A DNA stretch of 64,000 nucleotides from Pomacea canaliculata. Its lineage: Eukaryota > Mollusca > Gastropoda > Architaenioglossa > Ampullariidae. The stretch spans positions 12,734,311-12,798,310 of the forward strand of contig NC_037590.1 in the NCBI RefSeq assembly GCF_003073045.1, given 5' to 3'. This document shows positions 25,946-38,000 of this stretch, piece after piece; position 1 is the first letter of the stretch, and each line of letters starts with the position of its first letter. Made by a program: the position numbers and the translations under genes. The notes beneath the pieces were generated by a model. The model made no database searches. It had not been told where the DNA came from and saw only the letters and a program-made list of their open reading frames with translations.

Positions 25946-25999
25946 GCACATTTTCCGCTTGCTCCCATTTCCATTCACAAACAACAGTCAACTGCCTGA

Positions 26000-28900
26000 G
26001 TTCAGCACTGGACGAGAAGGAAGGAGGTGAAGCCATGTTTTTGTCCAAGTTGTTATTTAGTAATGTGCTCGCAGGTGCTATCTCACTTCTGTCTTCAGCC
26101 AGTAATTGCAAACTGTTATAATAAACTACCTGTGTTTGTACGTGCTGCAAGGGTTTGGACTTGCCTTTGTATATTGTTTTGTCAGTCTTAGCTGTCACTG
26201 GTGGTGGTGGTGTTGATGATAGTGGTGGGCAAAGACATGTAAACATTCATCCTGCTCTTCGGTGTGATACTTGCCACCTGAATATTTTCTAAAGTTTTTT
26301 TTTTTTTTCGCCTAGTGCAAAATAGTGAAAGAGCATTCAAGTACAGGTTAATTAGTGTAGCTGCGCATGTCCATTAAAGGGGAATCCCGATTCGTTTTAT
26401 AGTTCACCTGCCGGAATAAAAGTCTACTACATGATACAAAGCCAGTAAACGCCGCTCATCACCCCGTATCACGTGACACAAGATGTTTCTCGTTTACAGC
26501 CTGTAAAATAAAGAGCCCTGCAAAATATTTGATTGCAATACTTCAGTCTATTCGCGGAATGCGTGGAAAATGAAGAATGTTGATAACTTTATTCTTTGCC
26601 CGTCGTTTGAAGAGGAAACGACCGCACACTTAATTCGTCGTGAAAATGTCAGCGCTGACATAATGCACTCGATGCGCATGCTCGCAGCCTACGCATGCGC
26701 TGTCCACACTTGCTGAGGCGAGAGGAACACTTTTGATGAGGGGTGGGATGAGTTTTACGTGGGGTGAGAATTGTGGGGGTGTTTGGGGGGTTGGGGGAGG
26801 GTAGACCGACGAGCAGACGAGAAGAGAATCTGCGCAAATATTATTAAGCCGAAGATTAATATATTTTAGATATTTTTAGCGCAGCATCCAAACAGCACAT
26901 TCGATGGATATCTGTCAAACCTTGCGAAGAGCTCCGACCTGCAAACTGTATCCAGAGTACTAGACAATACCAGAACCCATTAACGTCTGTGTAACTGTAA
27001 CGGAGTTATTACACGTTACACGGCGACAGTTGCCCTTGTAGTGCTTTCTGTTCTGAAACAGAATCCTATTGACCACCATTGACTACTAAAATCAATCTGT
27101 TTGTATTTAAAGAGAGAGTTTATTTTAATGCTAGGACTCTGGGATTTTGTAGAAATTTTGATGTTATGAGACCTCGTGGGGGAAACTCTTTTAGTGCCTT
27201 CAAAGAGTCGAAATTAACAGCTGATAGATACAGTAGGAATATGAGGCCGCGTAGGTTGTTATCAGGAAAAAAATACAATGTTTTTCTTTGTTTTCAGACA
27301 ACATCATCAGTGCAAATACTACATTATACGAGTCTGCCATCAAGTGGTTCAGCGCTTGTCAGTGATGACCAGTTATCCTCATCATAGACACTTTTTTTCT
27401 TTCTCTCTCTCTCTCTTTCTCTACATGTGGCTTGGTTGTAATATAGACTTAGTTGTTAGTAAAGGCGTAAAAACACATTGCCTTCACTGCACACACTACA
27501 CTATATTTTCTTACATTCGATAGCAGTTGTCTGAAAATGAACGAAAACGGAGAGTAAATACCTAACGGAAAATACACGCAAGCGGGTTCGTGTTAGTAGT
27601 TTGTTACCTAGAATTGAAACTTTTTTCAGTAAAATTGTAACAGCTATGTATTCTATATATGTCATGTCCTATGAGTAAAACGAACACAACTACTTTTATA
27701 AATATATAAATTTATTAGAAATGCTATCTCCTTATCTGGCCTCACTGTTCGGAATTCTTTGCTTCTTTTTTCTTCCAAAAATATATTCCAAGCTTTCAAA
27801 TCTGAACTTATAACCCTCTTTTTTAAGAAATATCTTTTGTAATATAGCAAACTTGTGTGCTTGCTCTCAGTTTATTGTCGTTATCCATGCAGCGCGTTTA
27901 TGATTGGCAAGATATCCGCGCACTGCTGCTTATATTTCTTTATGTATGTTTGTTTATTTATGTTCGTTTGTTTCTAGTCTTTCGTCACAGCGCATTGACC
28001 TTTCCACACCTCCCCTTGGGGAAATCATGCTCTATAAATTCTATTATTATTATCATTATCAACATCAATCCTCATGCTTTTAAGACTCAAATTTTCACCA
28101 TCCAAAAATGCCTAATTTAATTGTGGGGACAATTTTAATGTCTTATTATTGATGAGTGCGGTGAATTTTGCTGGCTCAAGCGTTTCAATACGATCTGTAC
28201 CCTCGGTAGCTTCATCGCTAGACTCATCACTTAACGCGTCACGTGACAATCAAGCAGATTCTATGACTGGTCTACTAGCTTGCAGTAAGTGTTAAGTAGT
28301 GGGGTGCTAACATTTTTATTTTCTAATGAAGGGAACAAACTCGTACTATTTTCATCTGGAGTGAATTGCTGTCTTCCTTTCTCGGTATATATATACACAC
28401 CTTCAAACATCATCATGCACAGAAGATATGAACACAATGACGTCACGATATGACAGCAGGTATTACCTGCTCTATAACTGTTTGAGGCCTTGACAACGTA
28501 TATATATATACATGTATTATTCTGTTGTATGTTGTTGTGTTGTGTTGTTGACTCCTTGTTTGTAAGCGTGCGTCCATCTTTTGAACGGAATGGACGATCG
28601 AGGTACTCATCCAGATTTGAGGATAAATTTTCTTACACCAATCTTAAGGACAATCATTTACACACACTGACACACACACAATGATTTTTCTCCTGGCCCT
28701 GTAACTACGAGATGTAACAGTTCGTGTCCGTAGCCGTGCAACTGATGAGGCTGCGTTTACGCACATCGCCAAGGACCGCATCACTCGGAGGAAAGAACGC
28801 GCAGGTAACGGCGGGTCTCGCAGTCCGCGCTTTGATCTCGCGCCGTTACGCAGGCAGAACTCGCATACAAGGAGACCGATGTTTACCTCTTGCGTTGGGC

Positions 28901-29250
28901 GGCCTGTCTGTGTCCGCCCTGTCTGCTTTTCGTCAGGGTGATAGGGGCTGAACACGAAAGTGCACGTGATAGCGTGGCTTTGAACGCCATTGTGCTGGAG
29001 CTGAGCAATTAGTATGGCCTTTGCTGTTAAAAAACAATTGTTGCTGTGTCCTGGAGGTGGCGAGGAATCACCTGCTGGAGTAAGTGCCCACGAAAAAAAC
29101 CAAAAAAAAAACCTGCAACAACACGAAGAGTTTGGCGTGGTCAAATTTCATTGGCTATAAAGAGAAAATGACGGAAACACAGTTTTCCATTCGCATGAGG
29201 TGACTTTTTACTAGCGTGGATATTCCATACACAGTTCGTGATTATTTTAC
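26000..29250. other. Intergenic region between the CX3C paralogues
   Basis: No convincing protein gene is seen. The segment about 28690-28990 is GC-rich with CpG and is open on both strands without a recognisable domain, so it may be a promoter-like island. A G-rich run lies at about 26735-26805. The remainder is AT-rich with short homopolymers. Confidence 0.4.
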
Positions 29251-29328
29251 CTGCTGCTGATACAGTTCAGCGAGAACCTGTCGGATGATTGACACATGAA
29301 CTGGCTGATGGTAGCTTGGTTCAACCAT
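29251..29328 (-). other. Short exon-like open frame
   Basis: On the minus strand an ATG at 29328 opens 26 codons beginning MVEPSYHQPVHVSIIRQVLA. They end exactly at CAG|GTAAAA, a donor-like site, in phase 0. No family is recognised and no partner exon is secure. It may be chance. Confidence 0.15.
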
Positions 29329-29628
29329 CGTAGTGGATTGCCAAGTTTTAGTAGTAGATCTACAAAACCAATTATCAAAGCAACCAAAAGAAGTCATTTA
29401 ATTCTCCCCTCGCCAAATTCTCGTCACTGATATTATTTTTCAATGGATTATAAGTAGACAAGGCAGACAGGCTGAAAACTGTAAAGATGTTAAGCAATCA
29501 CAAGGATGTTGCATACTTGAAAGAGTAAATTAAAATTTAAAAAGACGTACCGATCCAACCCAAATTATAAATAAATGTTTCACATTCTTTTGAAGAAAAA
29601 AACTCTGGCTGAACCAGAGCAATCATTC

Positions 29629-29634
29629 ATTTTA
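29629..29634 (-). terminator. Candidate poly(A) signal for CX3C copy 2
   Basis: AATAAA on the minus strand lies about 260 bases below the hydrophobic open segment and about 460 bases below the stop codon of copy 2. It is the nearest canonical hexamer noticed downstream. Confidence 0.35.
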
Positions 29635-29896
29635 TTAGAATAATCAAATGTTAAATTTGGGGGGAGGGGGAGATTGGGGTGGAGCTTAATAAATCCTGTA
29701 CGTGACAGCTGCTTTAACGTCCCAAATATTCAGTAAACTCAATCTACTGTTAACTGGAACTCTTAAAAAAAAATAGTTTCCAATCCTTTAAGTCCACAGC
29801 ATCACTTAATCATTTTTGACGTGAGGGTCACTCAACCATCTTGCATTAAATTATTTTTGTTAAAGCCAAACTTTTGCAGTTAATATTAAATATGCC

Positions 29897-30085
29897 TCAG
29901 ATTTTAAGTGCAATACAAAGCACTAGAAACAGAATCAAGACCATTGTATGAATTCTTGACCAGAAACTGATGATCTTGAAGGTTGCTTTCAGCTCACGTA
30001 GTTCGTCCTTTTTTCTGGTGATTCTGTCTTTGACTGCATCAATTACATCTTCTAAGGTAGCTTCGGACTCTTGGTTACCTCTTGT
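29897..30085 (-). other. Open segment encoding a charged helix plus membrane-spanning stretch
   Basis: Immediately downstream of the stop of CX3C copy 2, but in another frame, the minus strand is open for 62 codons before TGA at 29897-29899. It reads SEATLEDVIDAVKDRI, then a Lys/Glu-rich amphipathic helix, and ends with the hydrophobic MVLILFLVLCIALKI. This looks like a coiled-coil and membrane anchor. Exon 3 of copy 1 aligns with its start without gaps (EKVFNANDDLI against EDVIDAVKDRI). It may be a C-terminal part of copy 2 reached by splicing or lost from frame, but the gap to the main frame is too short for an ordinary intron. Confidence 0.35.
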
Positions 30086-30096
30086 CTATGCCGTCT

Positions 30097-30447
30097 TCAG
30101 CCTCCGAACCTGTCCAGAAAACAGGCTTTGCAGCAGTTGTCGGAGTCGTTGTCCGACCCACAGCGATCCCGACACACAGCCGTGATGGTGCTGTAGTTGT
30201 CCCAGCAGGCCATCTGGCATCGCACTGCTTCCTGAAGGCAAGAATCCAGACAGGTCAAGCGGGCGTCGGCGGCCATGCTGTCGCATTCTTTCTTCGCTGC
30301 ACAGTTTTCCCGCCATTGCATCTCCACGTTACACGCCTCAGCACACATTTCCGCTCTGACGTCATCGTAACTCTCGGCGAGGAAGTTCGGAAATTCAAAA
30401 GCAGCCAGAAAGATGAAAGAAAGGACGATGGTTGATAAGTGGCCCAT
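30097..30447 (-). CDS. Secreted CX3C-repeat cysteine-rich protein, copy 2
   Basis: A 116-residue frame starts with a signal peptide (MGHLSTIVLSFIFLAAFEF), then DVRAEMCAEAC and QWRENC. It continues with regularly spaced pairs CLDSC, CQMAC, CRDRC and CCKAC, ending CFLDRFGG. Twelve cysteines lie in the CX3C scheme and one more sits beside the last pair. Spacing between pairs is about 9, 10, 6, 10 and 8 residues, matching copy 1 at 21557-23976. The shared C-x-EAC then WRE-C block also matches. Unlike copy 1, no intron interrupts the cysteine region. A 5' intron is likely, with the exon containing the ATG opening at 30469 after TATATTTCAG. A C-terminal membrane segment may follow (29897-30085). 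Function is unknown; secretion and a disulfide-rich helical fold are inferred from sequence only. Confidence 0.65.
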   Translation of the reverse strand: MGHLSTIVLSFIFLAAFEFPNFLAESYDDVRAEMCAEACNVEMQWRENCAAKKECDSMAADARLTCLDSCLQEAVRCQMACWDNYSTITAVCRDRCGSDNDSDNCCKACFLDRFGG

Positions 30448-31078
30448 TGTATCCGTTTCCTTTTCTCGACTGAAATATAAAAATTGACCTCTGTCTTTGG
30501 AAGTCGTAGCCACAGTTTCAAACAACAGAGGTCTGTGCAGGACAAAGGCGTCATTCTTATATAAGATTAGTTTAGAACTTTAGGTTTCTTAAGTTATGTA
30601 GGATCCAGTTACACCTGATCAGTGTTCACAAAAAAGGCTCAAAATGAATGTGTATCTTCATGTATGTTCTGTATGAAGATAAAGTATTATCCATCCTAAC
30701 CCTAATCATCGTCATCGTCATCATCATCATCATCGGCATCAATGCAAAAATTCAAGAGAAAGAAATGATTTAATCCATTTTTGCATTGAACAGAAATTGT
30801 TCAAGAATAAAAGCATGTTGTACAGTAGGAGAATGAAATAGAACAAACCACACATACACGCGCGAGCGCTCACTCACAGCAGCTTCAAGAAATTGAGTTA
30901 AAAAAAGAGAACAAACTATATAACATTAACGTAACACATACAAAGAAAAATACTAATAAATCAAACCATATATTGACAAAATTATCTTTTCGTCGTGTTT
31001 TTAATGAAGGAATTTTCCTTCATGGTTTGAAAATAGAAAGAAGAGAGTAGAAGAGAGAAAACTCGCAACAAAACATAC

Positions 31079-31137
31079 CGTGTTTCTTCTTGATGGTGAA
31101 GACAGCTCGTACTTTTGGATCAAGTAAGCGGCGACGA
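31079..31137 (-). other. Predicted 5' UTR exon of CX3C copy 2
   Basis: On the minus strand a TATAAAAT box (31169-31162) is followed about 30 bases later by the presumed start of transcription. The exon would end at ACACG|GTATGT (donor at 31078-31077). The intron would run 31078-30470 to the TTTCAG before the coding exon. A palindromic CTTATATAAG at 30556-30565 offers an alternative, closer promoter. Confidence 0.4.
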
Positions 31138-31161
31138 TACCAGCAATGACCGAGAAAGCGA

Positions 31162-31169
31162 ATTTTATA
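31162..31169 (-). promoter_or_regulatory. TATA box upstream of CX3C copy 2
   Basis: TATAAAAT on the minus strand lies at a distance from the 31078 donor that would leave a leader exon of about 60 bases. It is a consensus match in a plausible location; use is untested. Confidence 0.4.
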
Positions 31170-33660
31170 CTCTACCTCAGTGCCAGCCGACAGCCACCGT
31201 TGTTTACTACCAAACTTTTCTGAAGAGAAATGTGCGTGTGTTAACTACTTAAACTCTTGATTGGGTCGCAATTACTCGTTGCCAGTGTTTCATGGTCAAA
31301 GTTGGTGAGGCTAGGTCTACCTCCCCTGGGGACGCCAGTCAGTGAAATTGCACGCAGCGAGCAATGTAACTGTCGTCTCCCTCGTCAAGCCAGTCGTCAG
31401 CATGGGTGTCCAGTACAACCACAATGTTGTCGCCACGAAGTGAGTTTTATATCAAAACAGCAAAATGCGCCGTAAGCCCTCGCCAACAGGAGTAAATTCT
31501 GGAGGACCGTCGATGATCTAGACTAGAACGAACGGTGAATTTCTTGAGCGCTACTGGACTGACAGCATCGCATTTAACGAATGCTGAGGTCTTGAGTCTG
31601 TCGTGTAATAAGTAACGATGTCGATACCGACGTTACCCAAAGTGGAGTGAGAGAAAAGAAGAATGAAAAATAGATGGAGTTCTGACGAACTATTCTTCCA
31701 GCTTGCAATAATGAAACCGAGCTCAAGTATATGCACGTGGCCGCCGGCGAATAAACACGAACATGTATCAACCTTATTAATGTGTGTGTGTGTGTTTTGG
31801 GAGGGAGAACCGACCGGGCAAACAGAAGATGGTCGTTGAACAATAAATAGTGGACAGGCTGCCATTGGAATACCTACTGAACAGGACGTAGAATAGGTTC
31901 CTGGCGCGCCTTCACCATTGCTGCAACTTATCATGTCCCTCCAACAACGTCACAGTTGAGAGAGAGAGATTGTGTGTGAGTGTGCGTGCGTGGCGTGCGT
32001 ATAATGCCGTATGAACCTGGGGCTCAATGAGGCCAGCCACCGCCTCCAAACAGATACTATAAGGGGACAAGAATTAAAGGTCTTTTATTCCTAGTATGGA
32101 GTCCCAACCTCACCCCGCCAAGCCCGGAATCTTCCTTCGCCACTGACGTATGTATGTATGTTTGTGTTTGTATGCATGGATGGGTGGTTTTCTTTTTTTT
32201 TTTGCGGCAGTACACGTGCCCCTATTCTCAAGCCTTGTATCCATATTTAGAAGTATCCAGCGGCAGCTCGTCTCCTCTCGGTCCTCCAAACTATGGCTGA
32301 TTCTACTTCTGTCCGCCTCCACCAACACACGACTGTCAAACCTGATGCTAACAGCAGGCTGCATATTTGCGACTGAAGCACACAGTAATCACCTCGTAAT
32401 TGCACGTGGCAGGGCCGATAATCGCACGAGATTGTTGCATGTAGCCGACGTTAATCAATGAGAAGCAGTTAATTAAACATTTCCTCCACCCTCACCCTGC
32501 ATTCCTGCAATTCGTCATCATAATCTTCGACCTACACCTAATACAGAAGATAAATTCACTTAATTATTCATGAAAACTTCATTACCTTTCTGCACAGCTT
32601 CGCGAAAATAAAGGATTCATGGTATGTACACGTATATCATTATATATATCTGTATATAAGCTAACACATACATACATAAAGATCTATAACAAATAGTCTT
32701 TCTTATCTCATAATCAAGATTGTCCTATTATTGTTATAATCTATTGTCCCAAGATTGTTCGTCGAATGCAAGAGAAAATGAAAAGCCCGATGAAAACAAA
32801 GAAAGAAATGATTGATTATATTGATGATGGTAGCTGTGCATGAGAGAAGGAGTAAGAAAGGCAGTTATGAACCTCACAGGCAAGTTGCTGTCAACAAAGC
32901 CATCCAACCAGCCAAGCAGAGCAAACGATGGCTGATCGTGCATCAACATATTTATTTTTTTTTTTTTTTTACTTTTTTTTTTTGAAGTCTCAGCGGGGGC
33001 TTAAAGTACAGCAACGACACCCCAGAGTAAACTGACAAATAGAAATGTCACGGGGTCAGTGTTGTGTATTATTTACATGCATGAGGGTCAGATATGCGGA
33101 GCCTGACCTATGACCTAGGCTGAGAGTCTGGAAACGTGCGCAAGTTCCTGTGGGATAGGATCACGACGCTCAGACGTTTCCGATAACTCGTCTGGTAACT
33201 TGTTTTTCTTAACCCCACAACAGTTATGTCTCATGGGGGACTTACAAATTCCGCCGGCAAGTTCTCTTTTACCAGTGATGAATGTCGAGGTCGTGATAGT
33301 AATTTTGTAGTTTTGTTTTTTTGTCTGAGACTTCCCCCACCCAGTCTCTCTCTCTCACGTACGTGTGTATGTGTATGTGGAAAAAAAATGATGATTCATA
33401 TTCCTATCATTTGTCACAATTTAGACATGATGTTATCTTACAGGTGTTGCTGCTTGCTCACTTCATCAACTGCTCTCTAAACCAGTGCTACCAATACTAA
33501 AGTCCAACGTATTATAGTACTGTATGTCTCAAGAAATCTTAAGCTGTACCTACATTTAATAGTGGGTGTGGTGTGTGTGCTAGAATACATGGTCCCTGCA
33601 GCAACAAAACAAGTAGTTTAAAGCTTTCCCCGTACTTTTAAACGGGACGAAAAATAAAAG
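31170..33660. other. Intergenic region
   Basis: No gene is recognised. Open frames (31551-31934, 32110-32461) lie on opposite strands of the same segments and have no domain. Microsatellite-like GT and GA tracts occur near 31780 and 31965, and a poly(T) run lies at about 32950-32985. Confidence 0.45.
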
Positions 33661-33667
33661 GAAACAT

Positions 33668-33740
33668 CGAGCCTGCCAGGATTCGAACCTGGAATCTTCT
33701 GATCCGTAGTCAGACGCGTTATCCATTGCGCCACAGGCCC
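33668..33740 (-). tRNA. tRNA-Arg(ACG)
   Basis: The minus strand folds as a standard 73-base tRNA. The acceptor stem GGGCCTG pairs with CAGGCTC (one G-U), with discriminator G. The A box is TGGCGCAATGGA, the anticodon loop contains TACGGAT with anticodon ACG, and the B box is GGTTCGAATCC. No intron is present. A T-run terminator follows within about 15 bases on the minus strand. The sequence closely follows the animal tRNA-Arg(ACG) pattern. Confidence 0.96.
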
Positions 33741-35039
33741 TCTTGCCCTGCTTCTTCTGAGTTTGTTGAGTATTGCTTAAACTTTCTGCAATGTTGTTAG
33801 GAGGGTAAGTGCGCTATAGAAACGGGTGGAACACCAAGTCTACAAGCACGAAGCTGCCTGTGTAAGGGGAAGGTTCGATTCAAACTGGACTAAGATGTAA
33901 GATGCTCTCCACCCACAGGACAGATAAGGTCGCTTGCAGAAGTCCCGCAGGCTTATCAGTCCTCGTCACTCATTCTTCACTCATGCTCTCCTAGCCTTAT
34001 CGTCAGTCACCACAAGTGAAGTCTGCAAACTGCATGCATGTCGAAGACTGTGTTAAAAACAACCTTATGTTTTTGTGTTTCTCTTGTTCGAGTTAATTTA
34101 TTGACTACATGTATTTGGGATTTGGAAACAGTGGTACGACCTTCACCAGGGAAAAACCCTAACCAGGACAACAATGTTCTTTTTTTCATTCCGGATTTTT
34201 TTTTTTTTTAAACTTTCGGCTATCAAAACTATCTTGTTAGGTGGGTTGAGCAGGATATATAAAGGCACTTAGAATGCATTTTTAACCGAAACAAATTCTA
34301 TTTTTAAAATTGCAGATTTTTAGCCATGCGTCATTTTAAATATACATATGATTGTAAATAATGTACATGCATGTATGTGTGTGTCTGTACATGTTCATTT
34401 TGAATATTTTTTTTTAAATCCCACTGTTACCCTGATGAGGGAGAGACGGAGGCCATTCTCTGAGGAAATGATGCCAAAGAACCTTGATGGTTATGTGGGG
34501 GGGCCATTAATGTCGATGTCTTATGTGGCTATTGTTCTACTGTCACGACCACTTTATTCTCTGTGCTGATTCCCATGTTACAGTTTTCAAGCAGCTCTGT
34601 TTGTCTTTGTCCAGCAACCCATAGGCGTCGGCAAAAACAGTCCACTGGGTATCCCCTCAACAAACACACACTTTTATCTTACTTACAAGGTCAAACATTA
34701 CAAATCCACTTTAGAAAAAGTACATCGTTCGATATTTTGTACCATTTCTTTATTCATTCGAAGCAGTGAACAATACACGAAAGTTTCGCTTTTTCACACA
34801 CAAAAAAAGAAATGTGCCTTTTATTGAAAAATTTAGAAGCGATTTTAGTGGCTGAGAGTGAGAGAGGTCACCAGATATATTCAGGGTAAAAATAATAACA
34901 GTTGCTTAATCTTGAAAGCCGAGCAGTTTGCATGGTATCATAGCCTCTGAACAAACACATTTATGTAAATCAAACTTGGGAAGTAAGTCGTTGGCAATCG
35001 TTTCATTTTCAACTTATATGAGTGCCAAAGAGTGGGTTT
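33741..35039. other. Intergenic region between tRNA-Arg and the NHL gene
   Basis: No gene is recognised. The segment 33790-33880 contains a GCGCTATAGAAAC motif reminiscent of tails of dispersed repeats. A T-rich homopolymer lies near 34196-34211. Confidence 0.4.
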
Positions 35040-38000
35040 TCAGACATGTGAGCCTTTCATATCATTCAGGGCAAAAAGCACGATCCCTTGTTCTTCCATC
35101 GCTACGGCCATAACATTGTCCGCGCCGACGCTTATCGTCTTTGGCTTGAGAAGCCCGGACAGAACCTTGGACATTTGCTTCCCTTGGGAGGAGATGACAT
35201 ATACGTCGTTCGAGTCCAACAGAAACACGCAGCCTCTTTCGTCCACGCATGCGCCTCGGGGATCTGTTAGTTCTTCTCGTTCGTCGCCTCGATACACAAA
35301 GCGTACGCGACCCTGGAGGTCGAGACACGCGAGAGTCTTGTTCTCGCGGTCAGTCACGAAGATTGTACCGTTTGGTCCAGCGGCGACGACCGATGGCTGC
35401 TTGAACAACATCACGCCCGACACGACCGGCTCAACGGTGCGGAGGCGGGTGCCGGCGATGTCGATGATGTCGATGCAGGGCGGCTGCTTGCAGACAGCGG
35501 CCACGTTGATGGAGTTGACGGACGCGATATCCCAGTAGTCCTGTTGGGTTGAAACTGTGACCTTAATGGAAAGCTGCTCATCCGTCTGAAAAAATAAAGC
35601 AGATGACGAAAGTTGGTAATAGCCGGTACGTGTTATTATTAAAGCTAAAAATTTAATAATTAACATTAGCACTTGTCCTGGTCATGCAACTCTCTGGAGG
35701 CGACTGTCTTGTTTGCACACACTAAAAAAAGTTAATAAACTGGACCTGTGGGCAAACTACTCTCACGGTGGTGATAATGGACTGATAATTATGTATTAAT
35801 GCAAGCATCTCGAGCGCACGACAACAACGATAGCTAAGGTATGTATGTATTAGGAAGGTCATACTTACGATGGTGATGATGTGCAGACTCTGGCGACCAG
35901 ACACGACTGCGAATGTGGGTCTTCAGCAGCGTCAACCCTCGTGGTCGGGTGTCCAGGTCCAAGCGGTGTAGCCGGCAGTCCCTCTCACCTGGCAGCGACA
36001 CCACGGACTTGATGCACCTGTTGGCGCTGTCCGCTACAAGAAGGATGCTGCTGTCGACCACCAGGATTTTCGCGATTTTGGGCGATGCTTTGTCCTCGCG
36101 CATGACAACAGGCACCTGTCGCAGAAAAGATCAAAATCATATGCGAGGTAGGAGAGGGATGGTCAAGACTGCAGGTTCAGAAACAAAGGACAGACAAAAT
36201 AACCACACTGAAATATGGCCACCGCCCGTTCATTACAGACCTCCCTAGTCTTGAAGGCCACTAGCTGGTCAATCTTATTATTGCCCAGTGCCCGATCATT
36301 GTGATTAACGTGTTGACTGACAAGGAATCCACGGGCGATTTTGTTCTTCGGATGTCAGCACCCAACGTTGATTCCTTCTGGCTCATCTGAAAATGCAAAG
36401 AGTATGACAAAGACTTAGGGGATATCTTTGCAAACTTGCTGTTTAGATTAATTACAGATTAGCTTACAACAGTCTACATTCCAACCATAGGTGTCGCTTC
36501 CTTTTAATCATTGTCGTTTCTATGACAAGGTGTCTTCGGGTACATTAGTAAGCAAATGATGACGTCATGGTAGTGTTCAGTTGATAGAGGAAAGCGTTCA
36601 GTAATAGGTTATCACCTTGTGGAGCGAGCGGCACTGGCGCGCCAAATCGTCGGCAGATTCCAAGATGTCAAAGTCAGATCCACAACCCAGTATTTCATCA
36701 GCCAGCGCACAGTTTCTCTTTAAGGTGCCAACCAAAGTCTGGAATGGTTCTCCTTTCAGGTGACATTCTTTGTGATTAGAAATGTTGTCTTCGACTTCTG
36801 CAAGGAGACGAGCTTTCCTTTCTGCGACCTGAAAGTAATGATTTTATTATTAAAAACTGACATAACACTGCTGTTAAGTTTAACATGAAATTTTTGGGGT
36901 AAAATATAAAGTATGCACATTCTATAATGAAAGGAAGATAATTTTATTTAGAGTTCTTCCCTCACAGCAGCTTCGATGCGACTGAAGGCCAGCTCTATCT
37001 CTTCTCGTCGTTGCTGAGCACATGTCATCATCCAGGTCTCTCTGTCTTGCAGGTCTTCATTTTCATCTTCCACTCGTTTGATGACCTGCTCCAACTTCTT
37101 CTTCAGATCACAAGCATCTGTCGCTTTTCTTTCGCGATCTGACGAAAATGGGAGATAAACACAGGCTGGACACTTAAATTTGAGCGTAAATTAACAGCGT
37201 GGAAGGAATTCAAAGTCAAGAGAGTAATCTTGTTGCGTGATCAGAAAATTGTTTTTATATGACACAAACATTCTATTCGTGTACCGCTGGAAGAAAGATA
37301 ACTGAACATCATCATCAACTACTACTATTACAGCCAAAAATAACAAAAAGAAAATGAATCCAGTTTACATGCGAGATGTGCACATCACGTAGTGGTCACG
37401 ACTAAGTGCACAAAACAATTTATGACATGTGACAGTACACAAAACAGACTGCCCTGTCATTATCGCCTTGTTAGAGCTCACAATGATAAGTACCGCAACT
37501 GTGACTGCCCAGCGTGGCCATCGATACTCACAACAGGCAGGATAAATTCCCCCCAAATTCCAAAGGGTCGCCAGTGGCCATCCATCACAATCATCGTTCA
37601 ACAACGGTTGGATCGACCCATGAGATCCCACAATCAGAGTCCAGCATCGCATTCTATCATCAGAATTTACAGCCAGATTCCACACAGATCGCAGAATTTG
37701 AAACCACATTGAAGCCCATCAGATATATCGATTCAACCATTTGATCCGAAACATCAGATCCACCTGCTGCATCACCCCCACCCCTCCTCAAGCATTCAAA
37801 AGCAAAAAACTTGGGCTGACCTTTGACATGGGCTGCACGAGGCAGTTCAGGTGCTTCTCGTGCACGCAGTTTTTGCACAGCAGCGCGTTGCACTCGCTGC
37901 AGAAGCTGTCCACGTGGACTGCTGGTGTGCACGGAGCAGAAGGCGCGCCGTCTTGTCATCATGTCCTTCAGGAGCAACTCCTCCAGCACGCCCGTGGAGT

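Noticed and set aside
25803-26246. A 147-codon minus-strand frame with a poly-Cys/Val stretch
   Set aside because: It is created by the (CA)n microsatellite; there is no signal peptide or cysteine pattern like the neighbouring genes.
36250-36386. Possible extra exon of the RING/NHL gene after TTTTCAG at 36387
   Set aside because: The open frame hits a stop, and joining the coiled-coil exon directly to the NHL exon at 36115 is phase 0 to phase 0, so no exon is needed there.
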